Assembly: GCA_002352045.1 (NCBI GenBank)
Contig: DEHT01000071.1
Span: forward strand, 11,243-25,651
DNA: 14,409 nt
Direction: 5' to 3'
From: Chitinophagaceae bacterium UBA2793
GTDB lineage: Bacteria > Bacteroidota > Bacteroidia > Chitinophagales > Chitinophagaceae
Shown here: positions 1 to 7,625 of the stretch, piece by piece
Numbering within the stretch: the first letter of the stretch is position 1
Layout: each line of letters starts with the position of its first letter
Notes under the pieces: model-generated
Database searches by the model: none
Seen by the model: the letters and a program-made list of their open reading frames with translations, nothing else
Told to the model about the DNA's origin: nothing
Made by a program: the position numbers and the translations under genes

Positions 1-75
1 AATTTGAAGTTTTTTAGTCGGACAATTTTGTTTCAAAATAATTGTTTAATCGTCTTTTTCCGTACTTTTAGCAAA

Positions 76-90
76 GTGTAATTTGTACAC
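76..90. promoter_or_regulatory. Candidate operator 1 (GTGTA-N5-TACAC palindrome) upstream of transporter gene
   Basis: The sequence GTGTAATTTGTACAC has perfect 5-bp inverted arms, GTGTA and TACAC, around a 5-bp spacer. It ends 25 nt before the transporter start codon. The same arms and spacing recur at 3513-3527 and 7585-7599, also just upstream of genes, and I found no other copy. It overlaps TAATTTG (79-85), which resembles the Bacteroidota -7 element TAnnTTTG; a TTTT lies 19 nt upstream of it (56-59). I infer that the Nudix-type regulator encoded at 6770-7495 binds here. The overlap with the presumed -7 box would fit repression, but this is unproven. Confidence 0.7.
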
Positions 91-115
91 ATTTTATAAT
101 TTTTAAACGATTGCA

Positions 116-1492
116 ATGAGCGAAGTACGCCAATCCAAAGCTGCTGCCAATCCTATGCCCATTTCTCCAAAACCCCCACTTGGTTTTTGGCAAATTTTCA
201 ATATGAGTTTTGGCTTTTTTGGAATTCAGTTTGGGTGGGATTTGCAAAGAGCCAACATGGGACCCATTTATGAATTTTTGCATGCAAGCCCCGATGAAAT
301 TCCTATGTTGTTTTTAGCAGCTCCTTTAACCGGCTTAATTGTGCAACCCATTATAGGTTATATGAGTGATAGAACCTGGCATCCCTGGTGGGGAAGAAGA
401 AGGCCATACTTTTTTGTAGGAGCTGTAGTAAGCACTATCTGTTTATTTTTTATGCCCAACAGCAGTACACTCTGGATGGCAGCAGGCTTGTTGTGGATTT
501 TAGATACCGCAGGCAATGTGGCAATGGAACCTTTTAGAGCATTTGTTGCCGACAAACTCCCCGAACATCAGCGTACCAAAGGCTTTGCCATGCAAAGTCT
601 CATGATAGGGCTGGGTGGTAGTATCGCCTCTGCCTTACCCTGGTTGTTGAGTAATGCTTTTGGCGTTTCCAGGGAAAGTGTGGACGGACAAATTCCCAAC
701 TCAGTAAAATATGCCTTCTACATTGGTGGTGCTATGTTTTTATTATCGGTACTCTATACGATTTTCTCTACTAAAGAGTATCCACCGGCTGATGTAGGCT
801 TTAAAGAAAAAGTAAAAGAAAGTAATAAAGGATTTGGTGCCGGGTTAAAAGAAATATTGGAAGCTATTACTAACATGCCTTCAAAAATGAAACAACTTGC
901 ATTGGTACAATTTTTTACCTGGCCGGGTTTGTTTTTAATGTGGTTTTATTACAGCACGGCTGTGGCAAGAAATATTTTTAATGCTTCCAGTGAAACAGAC
1001 CCCATTTATACAAAAGGTGTAGAATTTGCCGGGCTTACTTTATCATTTTATAATGTAGTGGCATTTTGTTTTGCATTATTGATTCCGGTAATTGCTTTTC
1101 GCCTGGGTAGAAAGTTAACACACTCCTTATGTTTGCTATGTGGTGCTATTGGATTAATAGCTGTTGGTTTTGTAAGCAATCCATATATGCTGTACGGTTG
1201 TATGGTGGGTGTTGGTATAGCATGGTCAAGTATATTAAGCATGCCTTACGCCATGCTCGCCGGCTCGCTGCCCGAAGAAAAAATTGGCTTATACATGGGC
1301 ATTTTTAATTTCTTTATTGTGCTGCCCGAAATTATTGCTTCCTTTTGTTTTGGCTGGATAATGATAAACTTGTTAGACAACAACAGGATGCTTGCTGTGC
1401 AAATTGGCGGCGCTTTAATGATTATTGCAGCCCTGCTTTGTTATTATGTAGTAAAGGAAACAAAGGCCGAAAGCATTGCTACAACTACTTAA
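116..1492 (+). CDS. MFS sugar transporter, GPH/SLC45-like (probable maltose or glucose uptake)
   Basis: This 458-residue inner-membrane protein has about a dozen hydrophobic segments and belongs to the major facilitator superfamily. The loop after the second segment (residues about 81-98, GYMSDRTW then GRRRPY) matches the conserved loop of sucrose/maltose cation symporters of the GPH/SLC45 kind. Another family-like stretch is DTAGNVAMEPFRAFVAD (130-146). It probably imports maltose, small maltodextrins or glucose from periplasm to cytoplasm with protons or sodium. The start at 116 is the first ATG and is followed by a short polar N-terminus. A SusA-like glycosidase starts 27 nt after its stop, so the two are very likely one transcription unit whose candidate operator is at 76-90. 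Substrate is inferred from the neighbours and cannot be read from the sequence. Confidence 0.88.
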   Translation: MSEVRQSKAAANPMPISPKPPLGFWQIFNMSFGFFGIQFGWDLQRANMGPIYEFLHASPDEIPMLFLAAPLTGLIVQPIIGYMSDRTWHPWWGRRRPYFFVGAVVSTICLFFMPNSSTLWMAAGLLWILDTAGNVAMEPFRAFVADKLPEHQRTKGFAMQSLMIGLGGSIASALPWLLSNAFGVSRESVDGQIPNSVKYAFYIGGAMFLLSVLYTIFSTKEYPPADVGFKEKVKESNKGFGAGLKEILEAITNMPSKMKQLALVQFFTWPGLFLMWFYYSTAVARNIFNASSETDPIYTKGVEFAGLTLSFYNVVAFCFALLIPVIAFRLGRKLTHSLCLLCGAIGLIAVGFVSNPYMLYGCMVGVGIAWSSILSMPYAMLAGSLPEEKIGLYMGIFNFFIVLPEIIASFCFGWIMINLLDNNRMLAVQIGGALMIIAALLCYYVVKETKAESIATTT

Positions 1493-1519
1493 CACTTTAT
1501 TTGTCTAAAGAATATTTGT

Positions 1520-3391
1520 ATGAGAAAATTATTGCTACTATGTGTTGCCGTTAGTTATTCCTTTTTGTGTATGGCCCAAAGCGAAGCCATAGGCGTTTAT
1601 CCCACTCATTGGTGGGTGGGTATGAAATGGAATAAAGTACAAATAATGCTGCACAGCAAAACCGATAAAAATATGTGGTCCGATAAATCGGTGATTTCAT
1701 TAACATATCCCGGAGTAAAACTTTTAAAAGTTCATAAGCCCGAAAACAGAAAGTATATTTTTCTCGACCTCGAAATTGCCCCTACAGCCAAACCAGGAAA
1801 AATTAAAATTGATTTCAACTTTATTAATCTTGCCGAAAAATTTTCCCTAACCTACGAACTGAAAACGAGGCAGCCCGGTAATGGTATCCAATATGCTCAG
1901 GGCGTTACTTCGAAAGATTTAATGTATTTAATAATGCCCGATCGTTTTGCAAACGGCCATTACAGCAACGACAGGGTAGAGGGTATGAAAGACCAAAGCC
2001 TCAACAGAGATACTGTTTTCAACCGCCACGGTGGCGATTTAAAAGGAGTGGAATCTAAGCTTGATTATTTGTCTTCTTTGGGTGTTACGGCTATTTGGCT
2101 AAACCCGGTTATTGAAAACGATATGCCCGACCGAACGGAACATGGCTACGCTTTTACCAATCATTATAAAGTAGATGCAAGGCTGGGTGGCGATTTAGCA
2201 TATCATTCCCTGGTAAAAGCTGCTCACCAAAAGGGTATAAAAATTATTCAGGATGCAGTGTACAACCATGTAGGAAGTCAGCATTTTACGGTATTGGATC
2301 CACCTATGAATAACTGGTTGCATCATTGGGATTCGTTTACCCAAACCAGTTATAAAGACCAGGTGTTGTTCGATCCGTATGCAAGTGCAATTGATAAAAA
2401 AATAATGAGTGATGGTTGGTTTGTAAAACCAATGCCCGATTTAGATCAAAACAATTTATTTGTCGCTAACTTTTTAATACAACATGCATTGTGGACAATG
2501 CAGGAATTTGGAATTGATGGTTGGCGCATTGATACCTATGCCTACAACGATTTAAATTTTATGAACCGATGCAATGCCGCTTTGGAAGCCGACTTTCCAA
2601 AAGTTTCTCTCTTTGGTGAAACCTGGGTACATGGGGTAATAAACCAAAGTTATTTTTGCCAAAACAATTACAGTATTCCATTTAAAAGCAACCTGCAAGC
2701 CGTAACCGATTTTCAATTGCTTTGGGGTATTACCGATGCTATGACCAAAGATTATGGCTGGACCGATGGGGTGAATAAATTGTATACCAACCTTGCCCAG
2801 GACTTTGTGTATAAAGACCCCATGCGAAATGTAATTTTTTTAGACAACCACGACCTTGCCCGTTTTTATAGCGTAATTGGGGAAGATATTGTAAAGTATA
2901 AAGCCGCCATGGATTGGCTGCTCACCTGCAGAGGTATTCCACAATTGTATTATGGCAACGAAATTTTAATGACCGGCTTCACAAGCCCCAGCGATGGCTA
3001 TGTACGCAAAGATTTTATGGGAGGTTGGAAAGAAGATAGCCTGAATAAATTTACAGCATCGGGCAGAACACTAAAAGAAAACGAGGTATGGAATTACATT
3101 GCCACACTCGCCAACTTCCGCAAAACATCTACAGCATTAACCACAGGAAAAATGATGCAGTATATACCAATTGATGATGGTGTTTACGCTTACTTTAGGT
3201 ACGATGATAAACAAACTATTTTTGTAGTTCTCAATACCGCAAAAACCGAAAAGAGAATTATTGTAAACCGTTACAATGAGCGAACCAAAGGTTTTTCAAA
3301 AATTCGTAATGTGCATACCGGAGAAGTAGTGAGCCTTACCGATTTTACCATTCCGGCAAAAGAATCAAGAGTGTTTGAATTATTGAAATAA
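1520..3391 (+). CDS. susA: SusA-like periplasmic GH13 neopullulanase/cyclomaltodextrinase
   Basis: This 623-residue glycoside hydrolase of family 13 is close to the usual length of Bacteroides SusA. It begins with a signal peptide (residues 1-19, cleavage probably after CMA). The Cys at 17 does not sit in a lipobox, so the enzyme is likely soluble and periplasmic. An N-terminal beta domain (about 22-115) of the cyclomaltodextrinase type is followed by the (beta/alpha)8 barrel (about 130-520) and a C-terminal beta domain (about 535-623). Visible catalytic motifs are DAVYNH (245-250), DGWRID with nucleophile Asp338, FGETW with acid/base Glu367, and DNHD with Asp445; GIPQLYYG follows at 472-479. 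The family cleaves alpha-1,4 bonds of maltodextrins, pullulan or cyclodextrins. It is expected to shorten oligosaccharides imported by SusC for the transporter encoded 27 nt upstream. Exact bond preference cannot be told. Confidence 0.88.
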   Translation: MRKLLLLCVAVSYSFLCMAQSEAIGVYPTHWWVGMKWNKVQIMLHSKTDKNMWSDKSVISLTYPGVKLLKVHKPENRKYIFLDLEIAPTAKPGKIKIDFNFINLAEKFSLTYELKTRQPGNGIQYAQGVTSKDLMYLIMPDRFANGHYSNDRVEGMKDQSLNRDTVFNRHGGDLKGVESKLDYLSSLGVTAIWLNPVIENDMPDRTEHGYAFTNHYKVDARLGGDLAYHSLVKAAHQKGIKIIQDAVYNHVGSQHFTVLDPPMNNWLHHWDSFTQTSYKDQVLFDPYASAIDKKIMSDGWFVKPMPDLDQNNLFVANFLIQHALWTMQEFGIDGWRIDTYAYNDLNFMNRCNAALEADFPKVSLFGETWVHGVINQSYFCQNNYSIPFKSNLQAVTDFQLLWGITDAMTKDYGWTDGVNKLYTNLAQDFVYKDPMRNVIFLDNHDLARFYSVIGEDIVKYKAAMDWLLTCRGIPQLYYGNEILMTGFTSPSDGYVRKDFMGGWKEDSLNKFTASGRTLKENEVWNYIATLANFRKTSTALTTGKMMQYIPIDDGVYAYFRYDDKQTIFVVLNTAKTEKRIIVNRYNERTKGFSKIRNVHTGEVVSLTDFTIPAKESRVFELLK

Positions 3392-3492
3392 GCTGGCATA
3401 TAAATCGAATAGAGAAGGTTAGTTGTTTGAGCTTCCTTAATATTATCATTTCATGTGTCAATAAAATAGTTTTACCCATTTGAATATATTTT

Positions 3493-3523
3493 TTTGGTAT
3501 TCTAAAATTATTGTGTAAAATTT
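3493..3523 (+). promoter_or_regulatory. Possible Bacteroidota-type promoter ahead of the amylase gene
   Basis: A TTTG (3493-3496) is followed after exactly 19 nt by TAAAATTT (3516-3523). The established Bacteroidota consensus is TTTG, about 19 nt, then TAnnTTTG; the second box here is imperfect. It lies within candidate operator 2, so a bound regulator would cover the -7 region. The transcript would then have a very short leader of roughly a dozen nucleotides. Confidence 0.35.
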
Positions 3524-3527
3524 ACAC
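3513..3527. promoter_or_regulatory. Candidate operator 2 (perfect GTGTAAA-A-TTTACAC palindrome) upstream of amylase
   Basis: GTGTAAAATTTACAC is a perfect 7-bp inverted repeat around a central A, the most symmetrical of the three GTGTA-N5-TACAC sites. It ends 16 nt before the amylase ATG at 3544. A TTG start at 3511 would put this site inside the coding region, which is one reason to reject that start. Because the regulator gene at 6770 follows the amylase with only a 40-nt gap and no site of its own, this operator would also give autoregulation. Confidence 0.75.
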
Positions 3528-3543
3528 TTTAAATTGCTTGTGT

Positions 3544-6500
3544 ATGAAGAAAGTTCTACTCTTACTGGGTGTAGTTGTATGCACAATTCCCGGTTTTGCT
3601 CAATTGTTAAGTTGGTCACCTGCATTTCAAACTGAAGGGTCAACTACCAGTTTTCAAATTAACATGAATCCCAACTATGGGAATAAAGCCCTGTTTTTTT
3701 ATACGCCCACTTCCGATGTGTATGTGCATATTGGTGTAATAACCAACCTTAGTACCAATAGCAGCGATTGGCGTTATGTACGCCCCGGAAATTTTAATAC
3801 ACCGGTGCCTGCATTGCAAACAACTTTTATTGCAAATAGTCCTTCACCTACCGATGATATATGGCGATTTACTATTAACGGAGGCTTGCGCACATATTTT
3901 GGCATTACCGATGGAAATGAGCATATTGAAAAAATTGCCATCCTGTTTAGAAATGGTGCAGGTACCAAAGTGCAGCGCAATGCCGATGGCAGCGATATGT
4001 ATATTCCGGTAAACGATGGCACATTAGATGTTCGCTTTACCAATCCCTTATTTCAACCCTTATACAACCCTAAACCAGAAAATATTACTGCCAGTATAGG
4101 AGGCTCTATTAGTATTGCCGCTGTGGCAAGTGCTACTTCTAATATGCGTATTTTGTTTAATGGCAACGCCATTCAAACCGCTTCATCTACAACAACTATT
4201 TCTGCTACTCAAAATAGTTTAACTGCGGGTTCTCATACCGTTACCGCCGAAGCAGTATCAGGAGTTACTAAAACTACCAGCTTCACATTTTTTGTTCCTG
4301 CTGCTAATGTAATTGAAGCATTGCCGGCAGGTGTAAAAAATGGTATTAATTATGAAGCCAATCAAACCGCTGCTACTTTAGTGTTATATGCACCCGGTAA
4401 AAGCAGGGTAAGCATCATAGGCGATTTGCCGGGTAGTGCATGGCAGGAGCAATTGGGTTATCAAATGAAAAAAACTCCCGATGGTAATTACTTCTGGATT
4501 AGAGTTACCGGCCTTACAGCAGGTACCGAATATTCATTTCAATATTTAGTAGATGGAACATTACGAATAGGAGAAGCCTATGCCGAAAAAGTGTTAGATC
4601 CCTGGAACGATCCATACATTAGCAATACAACTTACCCGGGTTTAAAACCTTATCCCGTAGGACAAACTTCGGGTGTGGTAAGTATTTTGCAAACTGCATC
4701 GCCTTCTTATACCTGGACAACAACAGGCTACACAAGGCCAGATAAAAGAAACCTAATGGTTTATGAATTGTTGCTGAGAGATTTTATTGCAACGCATGAT
4801 TGGAACACAATGGCTGATACACTGAACTATTTAAAAAAATTAGGTATCAACACTATTGAGTTAATGCCCATTAACGAGTTTGAAGGAAATAACAGTTGGG
4901 GCTACAATCCCGATTATTATTTTTCACCTGATAAATATTACGGACCCAAAAACGATTTAAAACGTTTTATTGATATGGCACATGCCAAAGGAATGGCAGT
5001 GGTAATTGATATTGCACTCAATCATAGTTTTGGTTTATCACCCATGGTACAGTTATATTGGGATGCTGCCAACAACCGGCCTGCCACCAATAATCCCTGG
5101 TACAACCCGGTAGCAAAGCATGCATTTAATGTTGGCTACGACTTTAATCATTCCACCGCTGCTACAAAATATTTCTTTAGCAGGGTAACTGAGCATTGGC
5201 TAACCGAATATAAAATTGACGGCTTCCGTTTTGATTTATCAAAAGGATTTACGCAAAACCAAACCTGCGATGGTAACGGCAACAACTGCGATGTAAATGC
5301 ATGGAGCAATTACGATGCAAGCCGTATTCAAATTTGGAAAGATTATTACGATACTTTGCAATTAAAATCTGCCGGTTCTTATGCCATACTCGAACATTTT
5401 GCCGCTAACAACGAAGAGCAGGAACTATCTAATTACGGGTTAATGCTTTGGGGAAATATTCATACCAATTTTTCTGAAGCTACCATGGGTTGGTTGGCTA
5501 ACTCTAATTTTGATGGAGCATTGCATGTATCCAGAGGTTGGAGCAATCCGTACTTAGTAAGTTATATGGAAAGCCACGATGAAGAAAGGCTAATCTATCA
5601 AAATATAAATTACGGCAATCAAAGCAATCCCGGTCACAACACTCGCAGCATACCCGTGGCTACTGCAAGAATGGGTATGAGCGCAGCATTTTTATTAACC
5701 ATGCCCGGCCCTAAAATGATTTGGCAGTTTGGAGAATTGGGTTACGATTATTCAATCAACTATTGCCAGGATGGTACGGTAAATTCAAATTGCCGTGTAG
5801 ATCCAAAACCCATTCGCTGGGATTATTTACAAAATTCCGATAGAGCAAAATTGCAAAAAGTGTATGGCGGCATCATGAATTTAAGAAACAATCCTACTTT
5901 TTTTGATGCATTTACCACCGGCTTTATTTCAAGAGATTTTGGCAATGCCAATGGTATTAAATGGATGACATTAAACAGTGGTACAGGTAAAGTAGTAGTG
6001 ATAGGCAATTTTAATGTTACTGCACAGTCGGGTAATGTAACTTTTCCGGCTGCCGGAACCTGGTACAATTACCTTGCACCATTAAATGGAGGTGCTCCTA
6101 CCTTTACTGCAACAGGTGGTTCACAAAATTTTAATTTACAACCCGGTGAATATTATGTTTTCATCAACTCAAATGTAGTGTTACCGGTAACCCTGGTAAA
6201 CTTCTCGGGAAGAGCTAACGGTAATGCAAACCAGCTAAACTGGATAGTAGAAAACGAAATCAATATGGCTCACTACGAATTGCAGCGCAGCGATAACGGA
6301 AGCAATTTTTCAACCATTGCAACCATTACTGCTAATGGTTCACGAAACTATTCTTATGCAGATGCTGATATTAATAAGGCGCTGGTTTACTACTATCGCT
6401 TAAAATCGATGAATGACGATGGAACCTATACCTATAGCACTGTGGTTCGCCTGGCAGGTTCGGTAAAGCAACTGGCAGTAATAGCTACACCCAATCCTTT

Positions 6501-6729
6501 TTCGAATGAATTGCGTTTAATGATTTCGGCAGTAAAAACAGAAACCGCCAACCTGGTATTAACCGATATGGCCGGCAAGTTGTTGCTGCAGCAAAAGATA
6601 AATGTGCAGGAAGGTGTAAACAGTATTACTTTAAATAATTTACCAAAGCTTTCGGCAGGCACTTATATGCTTACTACCATTACTTCTTCCGAAAGAATCT
6701 TCACAAGATTAATGAAGGCTAAAGATTAA
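3544..6729 (+). CDS. Secreted multidomain GH13 alpha-amylase with T9SS C-terminal sorting tail
   Basis: This 1061-residue extracellular enzyme is expected to cut starch or glycogen at or beyond the cell surface, the job SusG does in Bacteroides. The ATG at 3544 gives a clean signal peptide (residues 1-19, ending GFA); a TTG at 3511 only adds 11 unlikely residues. After an unassigned beta-rich module (about 21-165) and a short Ig-like stretch (about 170-252), a CBM48/isoamylase-N-like domain (about 265-370) precedes the GH13 barrel (about 400-790). Catalytic motifs are DIALNH (489-494), GFRFD with nucleophile Asp564, ILEHF with acid/base Glu617, and ESHDEER with Asp679. A C-terminal amylase beta domain ends near 875. 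It is followed by a fibronectin-like region starting LPVTLVNFSG (880-889) and a Por secretion tail from about 981 (TPNPF; YMLTTI near the end). There is no lipobox, so it is a T9SS cargo, not a lipoprotein. Gly/Asn-rich insert 571-586 contains two Cys, as does 741-750. Confidence 0.9.
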   Translation: MKKVLLLLGVVVCTIPGFAQLLSWSPAFQTEGSTTSFQINMNPNYGNKALFFYTPTSDVYVHIGVITNLSTNSSDWRYVRPGNFNTPVPALQTTFIANSPSPTDDIWRFTINGGLRTYFGITDGNEHIEKIAILFRNGAGTKVQRNADGSDMYIPVNDGTLDVRFTNPLFQPLYNPKPENITASIGGSISIAAVASATSNMRILFNGNAIQTASSTTTISATQNSLTAGSHTVTAEAVSGVTKTTSFTFFVPAANVIEALPAGVKNGINYEANQTAATLVLYAPGKSRVSIIGDLPGSAWQEQLGYQMKKTPDGNYFWIRVTGLTAGTEYSFQYLVDGTLRIGEAYAEKVLDPWNDPYISNTTYPGLKPYPVGQTSGVVSILQTASPSYTWTTTGYTRPDKRNLMVYELLLRDFIATHDWNTMADTLNYLKKLGINTIELMPINEFEGNNSWGYNPDYYFSPDKYYGPKNDLKRFIDMAHAKGMAVVIDIALNHSFGLSPMVQLYWDAANNRPATNNPWYNPVAKHAFNVGYDFNHSTAATKYFFSRVTEHWLTEYKIDGFRFDLSKGFTQNQTCDGNGNNCDVNAWSNYDASRIQIWKDYYDTLQLKSAGSYAILEHFAANNEEQELSNYGLMLWGNIHTNFSEATMGWLANSNFDGALHVSRGWSNPYLVSYMESHDEERLIYQNINYGNQSNPGHNTRSIPVATARMGMSAAFLLTMPGPKMIWQFGELGYDYSINYCQDGTVNSNCRVDPKPIRWDYLQNSDRAKLQKVYGGIMNLRNNPTFFDAFTTGFISRDFGNANGIKWMTLNSGTGKVVVIGNFNVTAQSGNVTFPAAGTWYNYLAPLNGGAPTFTATGGSQNFNLQPGEYYVFINSNVVLPVTLVNFSGRANGNANQLNWIVENEINMAHYELQRSDNGSNFSTIATITANGSRNYSYADADINKALVYYYRLKSMNDDGTYTYSTVVRLAGSVKQLAVIATPNPFSNELRLMISAVKTETANLVLTDMAGKLLLQQKINVQEGVNSITLNNLPKLSAGTYMLTTITSSERIFTRLMKAKD

Positions 6730-6769
6730 ATATTGAAAACGCTTTAATAAACTTAACCCAAAGATTGCT

Positions 6770-7495
6770 ATGGTTGCCGCCAAATCGAATATAAAAACGT
6801 ATAAAGCTTTTCAAACCGAAGTTGAAAGCAGTAATAGAATTGCTTTGAGTGTGGACTGTGTAATTTTTGGTTTTGATGAAAACAAACTAAAAGTACTGCT
6901 CATTCGTTCCGATTTAAAAAAGTACGAAGGCAAGTGGTCGCTGCTCGGCGACCTGGTGCTGCCCGATGAAGGCCTCGATGAAGCAGCCTATAGGATTTTA
7001 AAACAACGTACAGGCTTAAGCGATGTTTTTTTAGAGCAGGTACATACGTTTGGAGAAATTGGAAGACACCCGGTAAACAGGGTAGTTACTGTAGCCTATT
7101 GTTCGCTCATAAATGTGCAACACCATAAATTGAAAATACTCGATAATGAATTGCACTGGCACGATGTGGATAGTATCAGCGATATGGCTTTCGATCACAA
7201 AATTATTTTTGATACCAGCCTTAGTCAATTGCAAAAAAGAGTAAGAGAGCATCCGCTTGGTTTTAGTTTATTGCCCAATAAATTTTCATTAAGGGAGCTA
7301 CAAAACTTATACGAAGCCATTTTGAATGTGAAATTAGACCGTAGAAACTTTCGAAAAAAGTTCTTTTCTATGGACTTTTTAATTGATTTGGATGAAGTAG
7401 AAACCGATGTGCCACACAGGCCCGGAAAACTGTATCGCTTTGATTATGTGAAGTATGAGAAGTCGGCTAAAAATTGGAATGGCATTGCTTTTTAG
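6770..7495 (+). CDS. Nudix-domain transcriptional regulator, NrtR/AraR-like (inferred sus locus regulator)
   Basis: This 241-residue cytoplasmic protein joins an N-terminal Nudix fold (about 22-150) to a C-terminal winged-helix domain (about 160-235, with the family-like run SLRELQNLYEAIL at 173-185 and DRRNFRKK at 190-197). This is the NrtR architecture; a Bacteroides member, AraR, is known to control arabinose genes. In the Nudix box region (60-83) Gly60, Arg75 and Gly82 align with the motif, but the metal-binding glutamates of REUxEE are replaced by Ile76, Gln79 and Arg80. The domain is therefore probably an effector sensor and not a hydrolase. It is the only DNA-binding regulator in the window, sits 40 nt after the amylase gene and directly before susC, and no SusR-type gene is present. 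I infer that it binds GTGTA-N5-TACAC. Ligand (perhaps a sugar or sugar phosphate) and the sign of control are unknown. Confidence 0.87.
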   Translation: MVAAKSNIKTYKAFQTEVESSNRIALSVDCVIFGFDENKLKVLLIRSDLKKYEGKWSLLGDLVLPDEGLDEAAYRILKQRTGLSDVFLEQVHTFGEIGRHPVNRVVTVAYCSLINVQHHKLKILDNELHWHDVDSISDMAFDHKIIFDTSLSQLQKRVREHPLGFSLLPNKFSLRELQNLYEAILNVKLDRRNFRKKFFSMDFLIDLDEVETDVPHRPGKLYRFDYVKYEKSAKNWNGIAF

Positions 7496-7577
7496 CAATA
7501 CAGTTTAATTTTTTTTAATTCTTAATAAATTCTTAAAAAAACTTATCAAGGTTAGGTTTTTTATTATTATAAATGCT

Positions 7578-7599
7578 TTAATTTGTGTACAAAATACAC
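7578..7599. promoter_or_regulatory. Candidate operator 3 and overlapping weak -7 box upstream of susC
   Basis: GTGTACAAAATACAC (7585-7599) has the same 5-bp inverted arms and 5-bp spacer as the sites at 76-90 and 3513-3527. It ends 26 nt before the susC ATG. TTAATTTG (7578-7585) immediately precedes and overlaps it by one base and resembles the Bacteroidota -7 element, with a TTTT about 18 nt upstream. The rest of the 130-nt gap (7496-7625) is very AT-rich and shows no convincing terminator for the regulator gene. Confidence 0.7.
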
Positions 7600-7625
7600 A
7601 TTCATTTTTTAACAACGATTGCTTT

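Noticed and set aside
22..45. AT-rich inverted repeat (ACAATTTTG against CAAAATAATTGT) near the left edge
   Set aside because: The arms need a 3-nt bulge and are low in GC. It may be the end of an upstream gene's terminator, but the gene itself is outside the window.
1562..1577. Cys17 of the SusA-like protein as a lipobox cysteine
   Set aside because: The preceding residues Ser-Phe-Leu do not fit a lipobox, while CMA followed by Gln fits signal peptidase I.
3511..3543. Upstream TTG start for the amylase, adding 11 residues
   Set aside because: It would run through the perfect palindrome at 3513-3527 and precede a good signal peptide that begins exactly at the ATG at 3544.
6731..6750. LacI-type operator-like sequence around GAAAACGCTTTAA before the regulator gene
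   Set aside because: Symmetry around the central CG is poor (several mismatched pairs), there is only one copy, and no LacI-family gene is in the window.
7505..7542. T-run and A-run pair after the regulator gene as a terminator
   Set aside because: The arms are only A/T with a long loop and no GC stem; such tracts are common by chance in this AT-rich spacer.
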